From positions 2,447,326 through 2,511,325 of the forward strand of contig CAXIPT010000001.1 in the NCBI GenBank assembly GCA_964030475.1: a DNA stretch of 64,000 nt, given 5' to 3'. Numbering within the stretch: position 1 is the stretch's first letter; the number at the start of each line of letters is the position of its first letter. The position numbers were made by a program, and so were the translations under genes. Source of the DNA: Tethya wilhelma (lineage: Eukaryota > Porifera > Demospongiae > Tethyida > Tethyidae). The notes beneath the pieces are model-generated. The model was not told the DNA's origin, ran no database searches, and saw only the letters and a program-made list of their open reading frames with translations. Below, one piece after another: positions 23,700 to 35,293 of this stretch.

Positions 23700-23744
<45 letters not shown>

Positions 23745-26371
23745 TCCAACTCCAAATACCCATCCAACAGCAATAAACTCGAAGAAACCAGTCAATAACA
23801 ATGGGATGGTGCCAACAAACTGGTCAAAGAGCTCAAACAAGTACACTCCATTGCCCAGTAAGAAAGGGAAACTCACCACGAAGAAAAAAATACACACAAA
23901 TGCTGCATACAAGAACACAACGTTGTGATAATTACAAGTACGGGTGCGAATATGTGGCTCACATACCAACAAGAAGCTCTTTTCTGATCTTCTTGATGTA
24001 CTTATAATCTCGGAGCACAGTGATGATGCCCTCCAGAGTGGCAAATTGACTGTCCAGTCCAAGAAAGAGAAGCATAAGAAAGAAGAGTACAGCCCAAAAT
24101 GGAGAGCCAGGCATGTGTAGGATAGCCTCTGTAAAGAGGACAAATGCCAGGCCAGGTCCACTGGTGACCTATATCCATCAACAATAACCACAATCACATA
24201 CTACACAGTTAGCAGTGTTTCCCCCTCAAAGATAAAAGTAAAGAGGGAAGGAAGTTGCTAAAAGTGATCAAAATTGACTGATATAAGTAGAAAAAATTTA
24301 ATATGTATTTAAAGAGGGGAGGAGCTAGTTGAAAAGGGGGAGGAGCACCCTTTAAAACAAAACACTGGTTAGCCTCATAAACCCCCCCTCCCCCTCTTCC
24401 CCGTAATAAGCATGCAAGAGGGGCTGGTTTACGAGGCTACAACACATTGTCTGATCCTCTCTACACAGTGCCCACTCACCACGTCTGGATCAATTCCGAG
24501 TTGAGCTGCTCTGAACCCGGCTATGCTGAACACAATGATACTGGTGAAAATGGAGGTGCCTGAATTTATGAGACACACAGTTACAGAGTCCACCAGTGTG
24601 TTGTAGCGTGGCTTGCTGTAGCTGGCCAGTGCCACAAGAGCACCTATAGACAGGCCAAGAGAGAAGAAGATTTGAGTAGTTGCTTCCAACCAGACTTGGG
24701 GATCCCAGAGAGTAGAGGACTGAAAATGGAAATCGGTATACATTCAAAAAAAAAAATTACTAATGAGACTGAAGTAGAGGGTCATACCCATCCATCAGAA
24801 GGTAGGAAGAGAAACTTGAGTCCAGTACCAGCACCAGGGAGAGTGACTGCTCTGAAGAATAGGCAAATGAGCACCACATAGGGGAAGGTGGCTGTGAAGT
24901 AGATGATCTGTGTAGACATGATAAAGGAAACACATGTTGTATAAGATACTTTCAGTATGGAGTACCTTTTTTGATCTTCAGTATGTGTGTATAGTGTGCA
25001 TTTTATGTGCATTCTTGTATTAATTGTGGGTAGTATTTACCCAATACAAACAATAACACACTTGAAAACACACACAAACCAAAAAGCTTTCTATTTTGAG
25101 CTCACCTTCCCTGATGACTCAACACCCCTGAACAGACACAAGTAGACCACAACCCATGCCAACAGAAGACAGAGGAGAATCTTCCAGTTAAACACACCAA
25201 CATCTCCAATGTGCTGACTGGCACCAGCAGCTTCAGTGTACCAATAGTACCTTCATGCAGACAATTAATGATATGAGGCATTGAAAGAGTACATTAGTTT
25301 GTATTCTACGCTAAAGTTCTTCTTGCAGAAATATCCCAGAGTACAGGCAAAATGGTAAGACCTTACATTCACACAAAGAAGCTCTTCTCAGTTGTACATT
25401 TGACTCCATTCATTGAAAGCTAAGACACTGACAAGGCCAAAATGGATACTACAAAGTGTATTATACTTACTCTGTAGAAGAATTGAAGCAACTGGAGCAC
25501 CTCAGTCTCGTATCACCAGTAAAGTTATCCAGAATATCAGGGATGGAGATGTTATCGTCCAATACTCGATACCCACAGCAATTGCCCCAAGCCAGGTGCT
25601 TGTGGAAGGAGTTGAACAGGTAGAAAAACACCCAAGCTATGATAACACAATAGTACACACTGATGTAGGCATTTATGATGAGCGAAGATATGCCAATTCC
25701 TCCCAGGTTGGGGGACACTTTGAACCAAGCCTTGAGTGGTCCATTTCGAGTTGCCTGGCCAAGAGAGAGCTCCATGTAGAAGAGGGGTATGCCAAGAAGA
25801 AAGAGCATGATGATATAAGGAAAGAGAAATGCACCTGTAGAGGACCATTAGCAAGCAAGAATGAGGGTCTAAAATGTGTTAACTATTCAAAATTTACTGT
25901 ACTTGAAGTTTGAGTTTATATTCAAAAAATGGTGTATTATTAAAGTGTGTTATCTAAACTCTGACATGCTTGCACAGTCAAGATGCCACAGCTGACCGTA
26001 CAGGTAGCTGGTAGCTGAGCTAGACACTTACTGCCTCCATTCCTGGCACAGAGGTAAGAAAATCTCCACACATTGCCCAAGCCAACAGCATATCCAACAA
26101 GAGTCAACAAGAACTGGACCCTATTGTCCCACACTTCACGTTTCTTCTTCTTCTTCGGCTCTACTTCCACTGGTGAAGCGGTCTGAGTCTCAGTCTTGTC
26201 TGCTTTCTCATAATCTACAATGCCAGGAGCTTTGACTTTTACATCCACGTCTACACTGCTATTCTCCTTCGTATCCAAGCTGTCCATTTCTGCACTGTTT
26301 GTAGAGAAATCAGCACTACCATAGAGAGCTACAGTCTTGGTGTGAATGGATGAATGCTCTGGACTACTCAT
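23050..26371 (-). CDS. SLC6-family Na+/Cl- dependent amino acid transporter
   Basis: Plasma-membrane sodium-coupled symporter of the neurotransmitter/amino-acid family. Exons on minus: 26032-26371 (ATG 26371), 25471-25834, 25106-25250, 24788-24907, 24480-24719, 23967-24168, 23743-23902, and a last exon of about 23050-23188. Seen: the TM1 signature [28 protein letters not shown] after TM2, EL2 with a Cys pair, [13 protein letters not shown] (TM4), [20 protein letters not shown] (TM6) and ITVLRDY after TM8. TM10 ends GWVFGVGR, then the sequence runs into a CA repeat and a gap. The last exon encodes only a hydrophilic tail (RWRGKWEPQ onward). TM11 and TM12 are not visible and probably lie in the 23265-23699 gap. 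The TM6 region looks most like the neutral amino-acid B0AT branch. The exact substrate is inferred. Confidence 0.85.
23203..23742. repeat. (TG)n, 435-base gap, (CA)n
   Basis: TG dinucleotides run to 23264, Ns fill 23265-23699, and CA dinucleotides run from 23700 to about 23742. The repeat changes orientation across the gap, so the missing DNA cannot be one simple repeat tract. Confidence 0.95.
24369..24438. repeat. Short fold-back element in SLC6 intron
   Basis: TAGCCTCATAAACCCCCCCT at the left is mirrored by GGGGCTGGTTTACGAGGCTA at the right, giving an imperfect hairpin of about 70 bp. Probably a miniature inverted-repeat element. Confidence 0.55.
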
Positions 26372-26648
26372 GTTTTGATAAGGATCACCGAATACGCGAA
26401 GGTGAGAAATGGGTTGGTCAAATTTGGTCACATCCCCATCCGGCAAAGGTTAATTGATGGGAGCACCCCCAACGTGGTTTTGTCTGATGATGCATGACCA
26501 GACTTTCAACTTTATGCGAAGGCTTTGGTTTTGAGGTAAGATTGCAAGGCAGTAAAGCTAGATCGTTTCAAAAAATGTGTTCATATTATAAATTTTCACT
26601 GTGCAGGATTTATTCAGCTGCAACCAGTCCAGCCAGACTCAGCCAATC
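26372..26648. promoter_or_regulatory. Divergent promoter region, SLC6 / type I membrane protein
   Basis: 277 bp between the SLC6 Met (minus, 26371) and the ATG at 26649 (plus). Both genes must start transcription here or nearby. No TATA box is obvious. Confidence 0.45.
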
Positions 26649-27995
26649 ATGGACCACCTGTCATTGTTTGCAGTGCAGTCTCTTTGTTTTCTCTCCTTGC
26701 TATTGTGTTGCTATTCTGAAGCTGACCAAGAGCTGCTCCCTTATGAGCCGGTCCAGTACCTCAAGACTCACCTGCCTTCTGTCTCCAGTCAGGACAACTC
26801 TCTGTGGATGACCTTCCTGGAGTCCTCTCCTCAAGAAGCTGGTGAACTTACCTCACAAATGAAACAAAACTTGAAAGAACATCTAGCAAAGACACGCACC
26901 AGTGTTGTGTTTGCTAAAGGTGAACGTACACTTGTCCAAAGACGAACACAGGCGATGAAATGGGATTCAAAGATAGTGTTGCCTTATGCAAACACCTTAT
27001 CGCTGATGAGTATTGCACTTCCAATCCTTCTTGAGAACTACAAATCTACCACCATTAGAAATCCCATCGGTGATGTGCTTAAGGGAGAGGATCGCAACTC
27101 TCCTATCATTAGAGGACATGAAAAGGAAAGCTTTTTGGATATTTTGAACACTCTTCCAGTCGAAGACGAAGCAAAGTCTGTGCTGAAAGGGTTAGAGTCA
27201 AAAGGAAAGGCAGCCATGTACTTTGCCAATAAAGTCTTGGATAACTCTGCCCAAGAGGCGTGGTTGGATGCTCTCATGAGTCTTGGAATGACGGATATTC
27301 TCACTACCAAGGAGGGTCAACTCATAATGAATCTCAATGACTTCTTGCAATACTCATTGACAGTGATGCACGAATTGAGAGTTCTAGGCAAAGTACCGAA
27401 ATCGGAATTGTTCAGCTTGGATAAGGACCACTACCTGTTTGGATGGTGGATCAACTGTCCCATGAAATCGGAGACCTGTCTCTTCCCTCAGCTGCCTCCA
27501 GACACCATGATCAGTCTCAGTCCTTCAGTGCGAATGTATGTGGTCCCAAGCCTTGAGTTGACTATGATCATAACAGCTGGCAAAGACGGTCAAACAATAA
27601 GGGGGATTCTTGATGAAGATGAACAGATATGGAACCAGATTTACTCTGTTTTGTCTACAGAGAGTAGTGGGTCAGAAAATCTAGGACAGAGTGATGCTAG
27701 TAGTGCTCAGCAAGACAGCAGTGAGGAAGAAAGGGTGGAATCAAAGAGAGAAGAGAATGAAACAGGTGGAGGAGACTCCAAACAAACTGACCAACCGACA
27801 GCCAAAGAAGCCTCAAATCTTGTTCGATTTATCCACTGGATATGGCCACCTCTAGTGTTTGTGTTTTGGGTAACTGTTAGTCATGTTTGGGTGTACTGGA
27901 TGCTTCACGGATGTTGGTTCATTGTGACTAGACTAGTTAAAAGAGCCCACATTCCACGTCCCAAGACTGCTGCTGATGTGGGACAGAACCAATAG
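26649..27995 (+). CDS. Single-exon type I membrane protein, weakly serine-hydrolase-like
   Basis: 448 codons without an intron. ATG 26649 is chosen because it opens a signal peptide (MDHLSLFAVQSLCFLSLLLC) followed by a mature acidic sequence. The rest is a luminal or extracellular domain of about 370 residues, a Ser/Glu-rich stalk (around residues 340-390) and one C-terminal membrane segment (WPPLVFVFWVTVSHVWVYWM) with a short basic tail. Phrases such as NDFLQYSLTVM and HYLFGWWINCP, followed by MYVVPSLELTMIITAG, recall the C-terminal half of beta-lactamase/penicillin-binding-like proteins. I do not see a convincing SxxK plus YxN active site, so a pseudo-enzyme or an unrelated fold is possible. 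I do not recognise an orthologue. Confidence 0.6.
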   Translation: MDHLSLFAVQSLCFLSLLLCCYSEADQELLPYEPVQYLKTHLPSVSSQDNSLWMTFLESSPQEAGELTSQMKQNLKEHLAKTRTSVVFAKGERTLVQRRTQAMKWDSKIVLPYANTLSLMSIALPILLENYKSTTIRNPIGDVLKGEDRNSPIIRGHEKESFLDILNTLPVEDEAKSVLKGLESKGKAAMYFANKVLDNSAQEAWLDALMSLGMTDILTTKEGQLIMNLNDFLQYSLTVMHELRVLGKVPKSELFSLDKDHYLFGWWINCPMKSETCLFPQLPPDTMISLSPSVRMYVVPSLELTMIITAGKDGQTIRGILDEDEQIWNQIYSVLSTESSGSENLGQSDASSAQQDSSEEERVESKREENETGGGDSKQTDQPTAKEASNLVRFIHWIWPPLVFVFWVTVSHVWVYWMLHGCWFIVTRLVKRAHIPRPKTAADVGQNQ

Positions 27996-28404
27996 GTTAA
28001 ATAGGAGATTTTTTATAGGGTACAATTTATGTAATCATAGTTAAAATAGTTCAAATTAGTTGATTAACTTCTGTTCAAAATTATTAATAATTTATTATTG
28101 TTGATGTTCTGCATTTTTGCTGATAAACAGAAAATATTATTAATGCTGCATATTTTTCACTAGCTATATAATGTATATGGCACAATAGTAATGGTTCGTG
28201 GTTGATAGCAGTCCAGATGGTATAGTATTGCCATTGTCTGTGATGTGTGTACTTCCCCTTTGTCATAGCAGCTGCTGATTGACCCAGAATCATCAATGTA
28301 ATGTACGTTGTGCTGGATTAGATTTTTCAAAAGTATTCATCACTTCCACAATAACATTATCACGAGTGCACTGTACTACAACATAGGTACTACATAGCAA
28401 TGCA
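27996..28404. other. Convergent intergenic region
   Basis: AT-rich sequence between the ends of the type I membrane protein gene and TCAIM. Nothing else is recognised. Confidence 0.5.
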
Positions 28405-30398
28405 TTAAGATGACATGAAATTCCACGGAATCTTTATTATTCCATCGCTTGAAACGGCATAATATGTACACAAACACACACAATGCCCATCCAAGTTTAT
28501 TGGACTCTGAGGTGAAGGGTCCTTTATTGCCAGTTTCAACAGTTGGTGGCAACCACTGAGGGCCTGTGCATCTGTAATGGTTGGCTTCCACGTCAGAGAG
28601 AACAGACCGAGAGTTTTCTGGCATTCTTCCAAAGCTTGGCTTACTTCCATTACTGACCTACAATAGGAACACCACAATACATAGCGGACAATTATCTTAA
28701 TGCACTAATGAGCCGTGTTTGTATGTATAGCTACCTTTCGTGAGCATCTCTCCTCTCTTTGATCTTAGCTTCATTCACTTGCACAAATTCCAACAACTCA
28801 TCTACCCGGCATGACGAAGGGATGACAACTGTTCCATTTTCAGCAACTAATGGACCATCACATGCTTCACATGGCCTAAAATATATAGACATACCAACTT
28901 ATTAAGTTATTTTAACCACACAGTTTGTCAATCTAGCTTGACTCACATAAGCATTATAGTAGTCGAGCTTCTACTGCTGTCATCAATGGCTGGGTCAGAA
29001 TGCAGATGGTGCTTGAGATAGCTGGCAAGTAATGCTTCGTATTCTTGAGGAGAAACACAACTAGGTCTTTCAAACTTCTCGACTAAGAGAGTGTTTTCAA
29101 GTTGCTTCTCTAAAATTGTGATTTCTTTGAGTGCTGCCAACTCTTTCTTGACATGTTGAAAGAACTGCATGCAATGAAAAACACTCCATCATCAGGCAGC
29201 TAGCTGTGAAACATGCAATCAAACATACCCGAATCCACTGTTGGAGTGTCTGCTCACAGTTCAAGTGCACACATGAATTCACATCCACAAAGTTTTTGAA
29301 GCCCAAGCAAACAGTGACATTTCTCCCATAGTCCTCCAGCAACGATTCGACCTCGGGGTGTCCCAACAGTTCCTTAAGTGCCTGCAAGTGGCCTCTGAGA
29401 GTGGAAGCTGTCCATTCTACATCTGTTCTTACACCATCAACTCGATAACACCGGCATATCTCTTCACGGAGAATTTGGTTCTCCTTCCTTAGGTGAAGAC
29501 TTGAAGCAGAGTTGGACTCTGCAACTTTGATGTTAGTCTCAAGCCACTGTTTGAAATTAATTGATTCTTGATGCATAGAATATCGCTTCGAAACATTTTT
29601 CTCAAACATTGTTTCGAAATCAGGGTAGTCTCGATCTTCTTCATCACTACTAGTGACATGAGAGTTTTGCTTTGAGTGCTGGTGGTATGCAGATAAAATG
29701 TGATCTTGTAGCTGGTCTGATGTTTTAATCTTAGCAAGCTTTGTCCTGGTGGTGCTGCTGATGTGAGTGGACAGCTCACACGATTCCAGTATGTCATGAA
29801 CAGCTGAGCCCACTGACTGAGCACTAAGAGATATTCCAACTGTATTGGGTGTACTACTACCTAGAGAAAGATAAATTTATATACATGTACAATAACACTT
29901 TTTTTTCAAATAATTTGTCTTTCTAAAGATACAAATTTATGGTCTGCATGCTGTGCCACAGATCTACCTTTGCTTGTTACGTGATCATATTTTGGATGAA
30001 TGAAAAATGTGAGATTAAGAGGTTTTGGTTTTCTTGCTGGTGTTCTTTGTACGGCTTGATCTTGATCTTCAAGAGCATCAAGGTAGGAGTTGAGCTTCTT
30101 CAAGGAGTCCTCATTTACCGCCTTTTCCTTTGGAAACCGAGAGAAGAGATCAGGGTGAACTGCCAAGTAGAATGGACTGAGAGCTCTCAGAGCTTCAGAT
30201 GATGTCAGAACATGATTAGAAGGGCCGTGTAGCAGCCTAGACACATGATTTATAGACATTAATAGCATGTGAATGTCTAAAATACATGTGTTGTGTCATG
30301 TTTTCAGTGACAAGAATTACAATATACCTGCATATGTGGCTCCTACATAAGTTGGTTATTGTTGTGTAGACTCTTTGTCCTAGAATCCACTGTCGCAT
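28405..30398 (-). CDS. TCAIM: TCAIM-like (T-cell activation inhibitor, mitochondrial)
   Basis: Mitochondrial protein with a divergent N-terminal J-like domain and coiled coils. Six exons on minus: 30328-30398, 29968-30236, 29229-29860, 28947-29164, 28735-28875 and 28405-28657, summing to 1584 bp (527 residues) with consistent phases. Seen: a basic N terminus (MRQWILGQRVYTT), SSEALRALSPFYLAVHPDLF with LKKLNSYLDAL (family hallmark), LNLTFFIHP, a long middle coiled-coil region, CVSPQEYEALLASYLKHHL, and a C terminus with DGIIKIPWNF matching the family's DLCIPWNW. In vertebrates the protein is linked to T-cell activation, but the gene is far older than T cells, so a general mitochondrial role is expected here. 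Confidence 0.88.
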
Positions 30399-30612
30399 AG
30401 CTAGGCCACTATTTTATGTTGACACTGATCATGATGACCATAATAATTTTTTGCAAATTACTGGAAATGGTCGTCAACCCCTAACAAATCTGCCCATTTC
30501 TGAAACATGCACACTAAAATTAATGATGGTAAACAATGCATTCTTTCAAGCATATATAGAACAGAAAATGCTGGTCAAAAAAAGGTACCCTAATAATAAT
30601 GAAGCTATGTGT
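30399..30612. other. TCAIM upstream / SSR1 downstream spacer
   Basis: Only about 214 bp separate the SSR1 stop from the TCAIM start, both on minus. The TCAIM promoter must overlap the SSR1 3' region. No feature is recognised. Confidence 0.4.
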
Positions 30613-32179
30613 CTATTTCTTGGTTGTAGTTTTCTTCCTTGGAGACGCTCGAGGACTTTTCTCTGAGGGAAAACAAAAGGCAAGAGTATCACAAATGCTT
30701 CAAAAACAACTCTTGTTCACAAAGTGTTGTGTGATGTGATTCAGTGTGTGCTTTTTGTCAGCTGCCCACATGCATACACAAGGAGTATACACATGCATTT
30801 AGCAGCCTCTGTCCTCATGAGTGACAGTATCTGGACCCCTGCACGACTCATCACTACCACATACAATACACGGGGAGAACTCAAAAAAAAAAACCTACTT
30901 AGTAGCTGGGATTCAAGAACCAGCCAAACAAAGCTTTGAAACAAAAATGCTATTGCCAACTGAACTATCATTAACAATAACAGCAGTTCTTACTTGGGAT
31001 AGCTCCTTCTGGTAACCATTGGTAGTCAATATCATCCTTTCCTTGTGTGCCAGTCTCAATAGGCTTCTTCACAGACGAACGACCACCCTGCACCAACAGC
31101 AAGTAGCGAGCACATCAATAACAGCTCCTTAACACCTTTTTAGGCGTTCATGAACTAAAACCCCACTTACTCTTCTGACTGTTGTGTACACATAGTGGAC
31201 TATGAACATCAGAAGGGAGATACCAGACACCATGAACACATACATGAAAAATCTACAGATGAGAGAAAGAAGAAAGAAGGCATGAACAAATCCAACATTG
31301 CCAGTTTTACTGAGGTATGACATACGTACGTACGTTTCACCATCATATCCTTCCTCATACTCCACTATATTGACTGTGTCGTTGAACACTGCATTCTTAA
31401 ACAAATTTCCTTCCTACAAACACCAGTTGCATTCAAGTAAGTGTCACTCACTCACACACATCACTCTATGCATCACACAAACAAGCTTACAGTGTCTTTG
31501 TAGTGGATGTTTAGTTGAAATCCAAACGCCCTGGCATAGAAAGATTCACTGGGGACAAAGTTGTAGTCAAAGGAGACCTACAGACCACACCATGTGTTTA
31601 AACAATGTGCAAGAGACGTCTACTCCAACAGTCACAACAAATAAACAGAACACACCGACTGACCGACCTACCTGTGTATCTGGTTTGACATAAGTCTCGT
31701 AGTAGACCATTGAGAACTGGAGAAAAGAAAATACACTTGACACACACGCATCTAAACATAAACCATTGCATTGAGTGTGCGTGTGTGTGTGTTTCAATTT
31801 TCCTCATAATAAGGCATCACTTGTCCGTCGTGTGACCAGGTCTCCCTACCAACAACACAAAACCAAAAGGTTTCAAAACATGGTTGGGCTTCCCAGTCAT
31901 TAGGCATCACATTTTAAATCATCAGAAAATCAAGCACACAATACAACACGTACATGTGGAATTAACAGGAGAAAATTAATAAAAAGGTGACATATTATGT
32001 TACCTTGATCAGAGGCATTGGTGCTTACATTTTGAATAAAGTAGCTGAAGTCTTGAGGATATCTGAAGGACCCCTCAATCCCAGTCACAATGAACTCACT
32101 GTTCCAGTGATTGGTAAAACCAATAAGAGTGTTCACCACCTCTCCAGCAATGAATTCTGGTGAAAACAAAACACCACAC

Positions 32180-32240
<61 letters not shown>

Positions 32241-33290
32241 TACCCACCATTGTTCTCTCTGTTGGTGAAGATGTGCACGGTAGAGGCGTCAGGATGTGGT
32301 CCAACCACTTCCTCCTCCTCCTCTTCCTCTTCATCCAGCACAGCACCTTCATCCTGGGACAGAGACAAGACACTTTGATCTTCTCAGAATCAGTAAACAG
32401 ACGGAATCAGATACAATATCTGGCTAAGAGACCAAGCAGAGCACTTGCAATCAAAAGTATTTGTAGTGATACTAGAGTTAGTAATTTCTTTCAAAGTAAT
32501 GAACAGTTCTCCCTATGCCTCTGTACAGTTTGACCAATAGCTCAATAGACTAGTTGACACACTGAAGGGGTAAAACTACAAGTGCTCCACAGAATTCTCC
32601 CTCACATACATGCATACATACAGTACACACCACATACACACACCTCGTCATCATCACCAGCCTCTTCCTCCGAGTCCGGTACCGTGACCGTCTCTTCTTC
32701 CTGTCCTTCTTCCTCATCGTCCACTTCAAGCTCCTCATCATCTTCACCCTCCACCACATCACCTTCTTGGGCTGACACTACACAAGGACCTAGAGAGAGA
32801 GAGAGAGAGAGAGAGATCATCATTAATGTAGATGTAGCTATACTTCGATGGAAAGTAATGAGTCGTCACATTGCTGTGATTCACAGGTGGTAGCCTCAGA
32901 CAGGTTCTAGTTGTAATCATCATTCTTGACAAATGCAAACCAAGCAAGAGGGCCAAAGTAACTGCACACAAGACTAAAGTTGTCTCTCATCTTTGCAATC
33001 CGGTAAGAACTACTCAGTTCACAGAGACAAAAACACAACCCGCTGGTATGCAGCAGCTTACAAGCTAAAACAAGCAAACAAGACTATTTGACCATTGCTT
33101 AGTTCAAACTTGCACAAGAACAGTCAACCCAAATGCCTAAATTACATCATGGACCACCAAAACACGTAATACCGTGTTGCTACAGTTGCAGTAACAGTTG
33201 CACAGCAGATTTACCTGACAGGTGTAATAATGGGGTCAGTATAAGACCCAGCAGTAAAAGGCGACAAATTCTTATTGACAGTCTTGCCAT
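30613..33290 (-). CDS. SSR1: Translocon-associated protein subunit alpha (SSR1)
   Basis: ER membrane subunit of the TRAP complex, which sits beside Sec61 and helps insert weakly gating signal peptides. Ten exons on minus: 33215-33290, 32644-32789, 32248-32353, 32029-32156, 31672-31716, 31491-31577, 31334-31413, 31171-31252, 30994-31087 and 30613-30662, giving 894 bp (297 residues). Seen: a signal peptide (RICRLLLLGLILTPLLHL), a very acidic luminal stretch (runs of Glu and Asp from exons 2-3), an Ig-like luminal domain with GFTNHWNSEFIVTGIEGSFR and YPQDFSYFIQN, one TM (MYVFMVSGISLLMFIVHYVY), and a cytosolic tail ending in a Lys/Arg-rich TTTKK. Order and size match the family. Confidence 0.93.
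32181..32236. repeat. (GA)n microsatellite in SSR1 intron
   Basis: About 28 GA units immediately 3' of an exon end on the minus strand. On that strand it forms a CT tract close to the acceptor side of the intron. Confidence 0.85.
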
Positions 33291-33586
33291 GGCTTGTCTT
33301 GTCCCTTCTCCTGTCAAATAACACATACAATGAATACACTGGTACATTCTTGACTCTTGCACGAACGTTACCTTGGCGGATTTCAGTGGATACTTCAAAC
33401 AAGGTAGTGTCAAAACAAGGGCTCTTTGTCTTTCCACATGGACGAAAATATTACTTGAAGTTCGTTTATTTAGAGCGTAGATAATATTATGTTTGCTGAT
33501 TCAGCAAAAAACGAAACTGTGCATTATTTGGAAAAAGACACAGCATTTATTCCCCAGCGTCATTGGCAGTGATCCATTAATACAAG
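33291..33586. promoter_or_regulatory. Divergent promoter region, SSR1 / LENG1
   Basis: 296 bp between opposite start codons (SSR1 at 33290 minus, LENG1 at 33587 plus). It includes an ATG frame at 33491-33570 that is probably 5' UTR of LENG1. Confidence 0.5.
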
Positions 33587-35293
33587 ATGAATATATTACC
33601 CAAGAAAAGGTTAGTAAGATTACCTATCTTGTAAATTTGTATGTAAATCATCTCCTTTGTGCTTTGTACAGTTGGCATGTCCTTTCAAAGAAAAACATTG
33701 ATAGAGTTAGAAAAGATGAGGCTGAGGCTAAAGCTCAAGAAGAAGAGAAACAAAGGAGAGCTGAAATTGCTGTAGGTTTGCATTCACTGTAATTAGCCTC
33801 ATTATAAGCAATTGTCATATCTTATGATGTATGAGTACAGCAACATGGAGCGGTATAGTCTGGCTGGCCAGCCCCGTGTGAAGAGTCTGGCCAGCCAGAC
33901 TACGAGTGGTACTGTGCACTATAACTAGTAACCAGATCTGTATTATGGATATCTTGGATAATCAATTACATAATCTAAACCCCTTAACACATAGAGTGAT
34001 GGGCGGGGTTTCCGGACAGCGTTTGCGGACAATTTGACAATTGTACTAGTCTTGCTAGTGATACACAAGTTTCAGTTAGTGATACACTTGTTTCGCTAGC
34101 CAGCCCACACATATGTGTACCTTGTGCGAGGTCTGGCTGACTAAAACTTCTACAATTGTCAAGTTGTCCGAAAAAACTAACGCTGTCTGGAACCCCCGCC
34201 CATTACTCTACATGCTAATCTTATTGCCTTAGGAGAGAGAGGCTAGATTAGAGTTGATGAGAAGAAGAGTTCGTCAGAGGGAGGGCTATGATGATGATGA
34301 TGATGGCAATGCAGTGGAGCCAACTAGCAAGGAGAGCCAACCACCAACAGATGAACCAACACAACATATAAACTTCTTTCAAGATGTCAAGAAAGGGGTA
34401 AGAATGTTACAAACCTGCATGCTCGGTTTTGCTAGCCAAGCGGGTATGATTTGCAGCAATGTCATGTTTGTTATGTTAGGTGGGCCTCCAGTCCACTAAT
34501 GAGGAACATGAAGCTGAACAAAAAGCCGATCAGGAAAAACTGGAGAAGAGAATTGGACTCCTAAATTATTTGGTGGACAAAGACAGTAAGTTTGTCCCCT
34601 TTTCATAGAGCATGAGTTTGTGTGCCTTGACAAGGTGGCCGAGTGGTTAAGGCGATGGACTGCTAATCCATTGTGCTCTGCACGCGTGGGTTCGAATCCC
34701 ATCCTTGTCGACTTTTTTTTTTTCATCTCTCCTACTAGAATCTGAAGATCCCTGGTATGTTCGACACAAGAGTAGTGAAGAGAGTGCTAAATCAAGACGA
34801 AGAAAAGAGAGAATGGATCCACTAAATGACATGAAGCATTTTATTGAAGCAAAGAGAAAGTGTACAGAACAAACTCCAGATCGGCCACCATTGCTGTCAT
34901 CTGCAAGTGCTTACAAGTCACTAAGCTCTAGTAGTAGAACTGAACGTAGACAACTCATAGAAACAGTAATGGAAGATAAAGGAAAATCTAAGAAACACAA
35001 AAAGCACAAGAGTAAATCCAAGAGCAAGGAGAAGGAAAAGGAGCTTGAAGAGATGAGGAGAAAGAGAAGACAAAGAGAGGAAGCAGAACGAGCTAGAACT
35101 GAGGCAATGTTGAGGCAGCACTATGGTGAAGGTGGGGGACAGGAAAAGACAACTAGTGGTCCTCAAATGGTTGAAGAAATGCCTGGGAGGTGAGTAGCAT
35201 GCAACTACATAGGTGCTGCTTCTTTGATTATTCTTCTCTTTCAATAGATACAACAGTCAGTTTAACCCCCATCTGGCAAGACACAGTCACTAG
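33587..35293 (+). CDS. LENG1: LENG1-like nuclear coiled-coil protein
   Basis: Small basic nuclear protein of the Cir_N family, associated with spliceosomal fractions in animals. Exons: 33587-33609, 33672-33771, 34233-34397, 34480-34585, 34739-35189 and 35248-35293, giving 891 bp (296 residues). ATG 33587 is chosen because MNILPKKSWHV is the family N terminus, followed by NIDRVRKDEAEAKAQEEEK (Cir_N). Seen later: GLLNYLVDKD, KSRRRKERMDPLNDMKH, a Lys/His-rich stretch (KKHKKHKSKSKSKEKEKE), and a C terminus YNSQFNPHLARHSH that matches the vertebrate end. A tRNA gene sits in intron 4. Confidence 0.92.
33856..33902. repeat. 47-bp perfect hairpin in LENG1 intron
   Basis: TAGTCTGGCTGGCCAG (33856-33871) is exactly complementary to CTGGCCAGCCAGACTA (33887-33902). 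Its TAGTC/GACTA ends match the 53-bp element at 2869-2921, so it may belong to the same miniature family, though no target duplication is evident here. Confidence 0.7.
34629..34710 (+). tRNA. tRNA-Ser (GCT anticodon)
   Basis: 82-nt gene that begins GACAAGG and ends CCTTGTC plus the discriminator G, forming the acceptor stem. A box TGGCCGAGTGGTT, anticodon GCT at 34662-34664 in the loop CTGCTAA, a long variable arm (class II, as expected for Ser), and B box GGTTCGAATCC. A T-run follows at 34713 (RNA polymerase III terminator). It reads AGC/AGT codons. No intron. It lies in the same orientation inside intron 4 of LENG1. Confidence 0.97.
34713..34723 (+). terminator. Pol III terminator of the tRNA-Ser gene
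   Basis: Run of 11 T directly after the tRNA. The same tract doubles as the pyrimidine stretch before the LENG1 exon 5 acceptor at 34737-34738. Confidence 0.8.

Noticed and set aside
23050..24197. Long open frames spanning Ns and TG/CA repeats
   Set aside because: They are translations of a gap and dinucleotide repeats (alternating Cys-Val or Thr-His) and are not genes; only the flanking SLC6 exons are real.
25413..25913. 166-codon plus-strand frame in the SLC6 locus
   Set aside because: It is antisense to the exon that encodes TM2-TM3 of the transporter.
26649..27995. CLCC1-like chloride channel
   Set aside because: CLCC1 has several membrane segments; this protein has one C-terminal segment and a different sequence.
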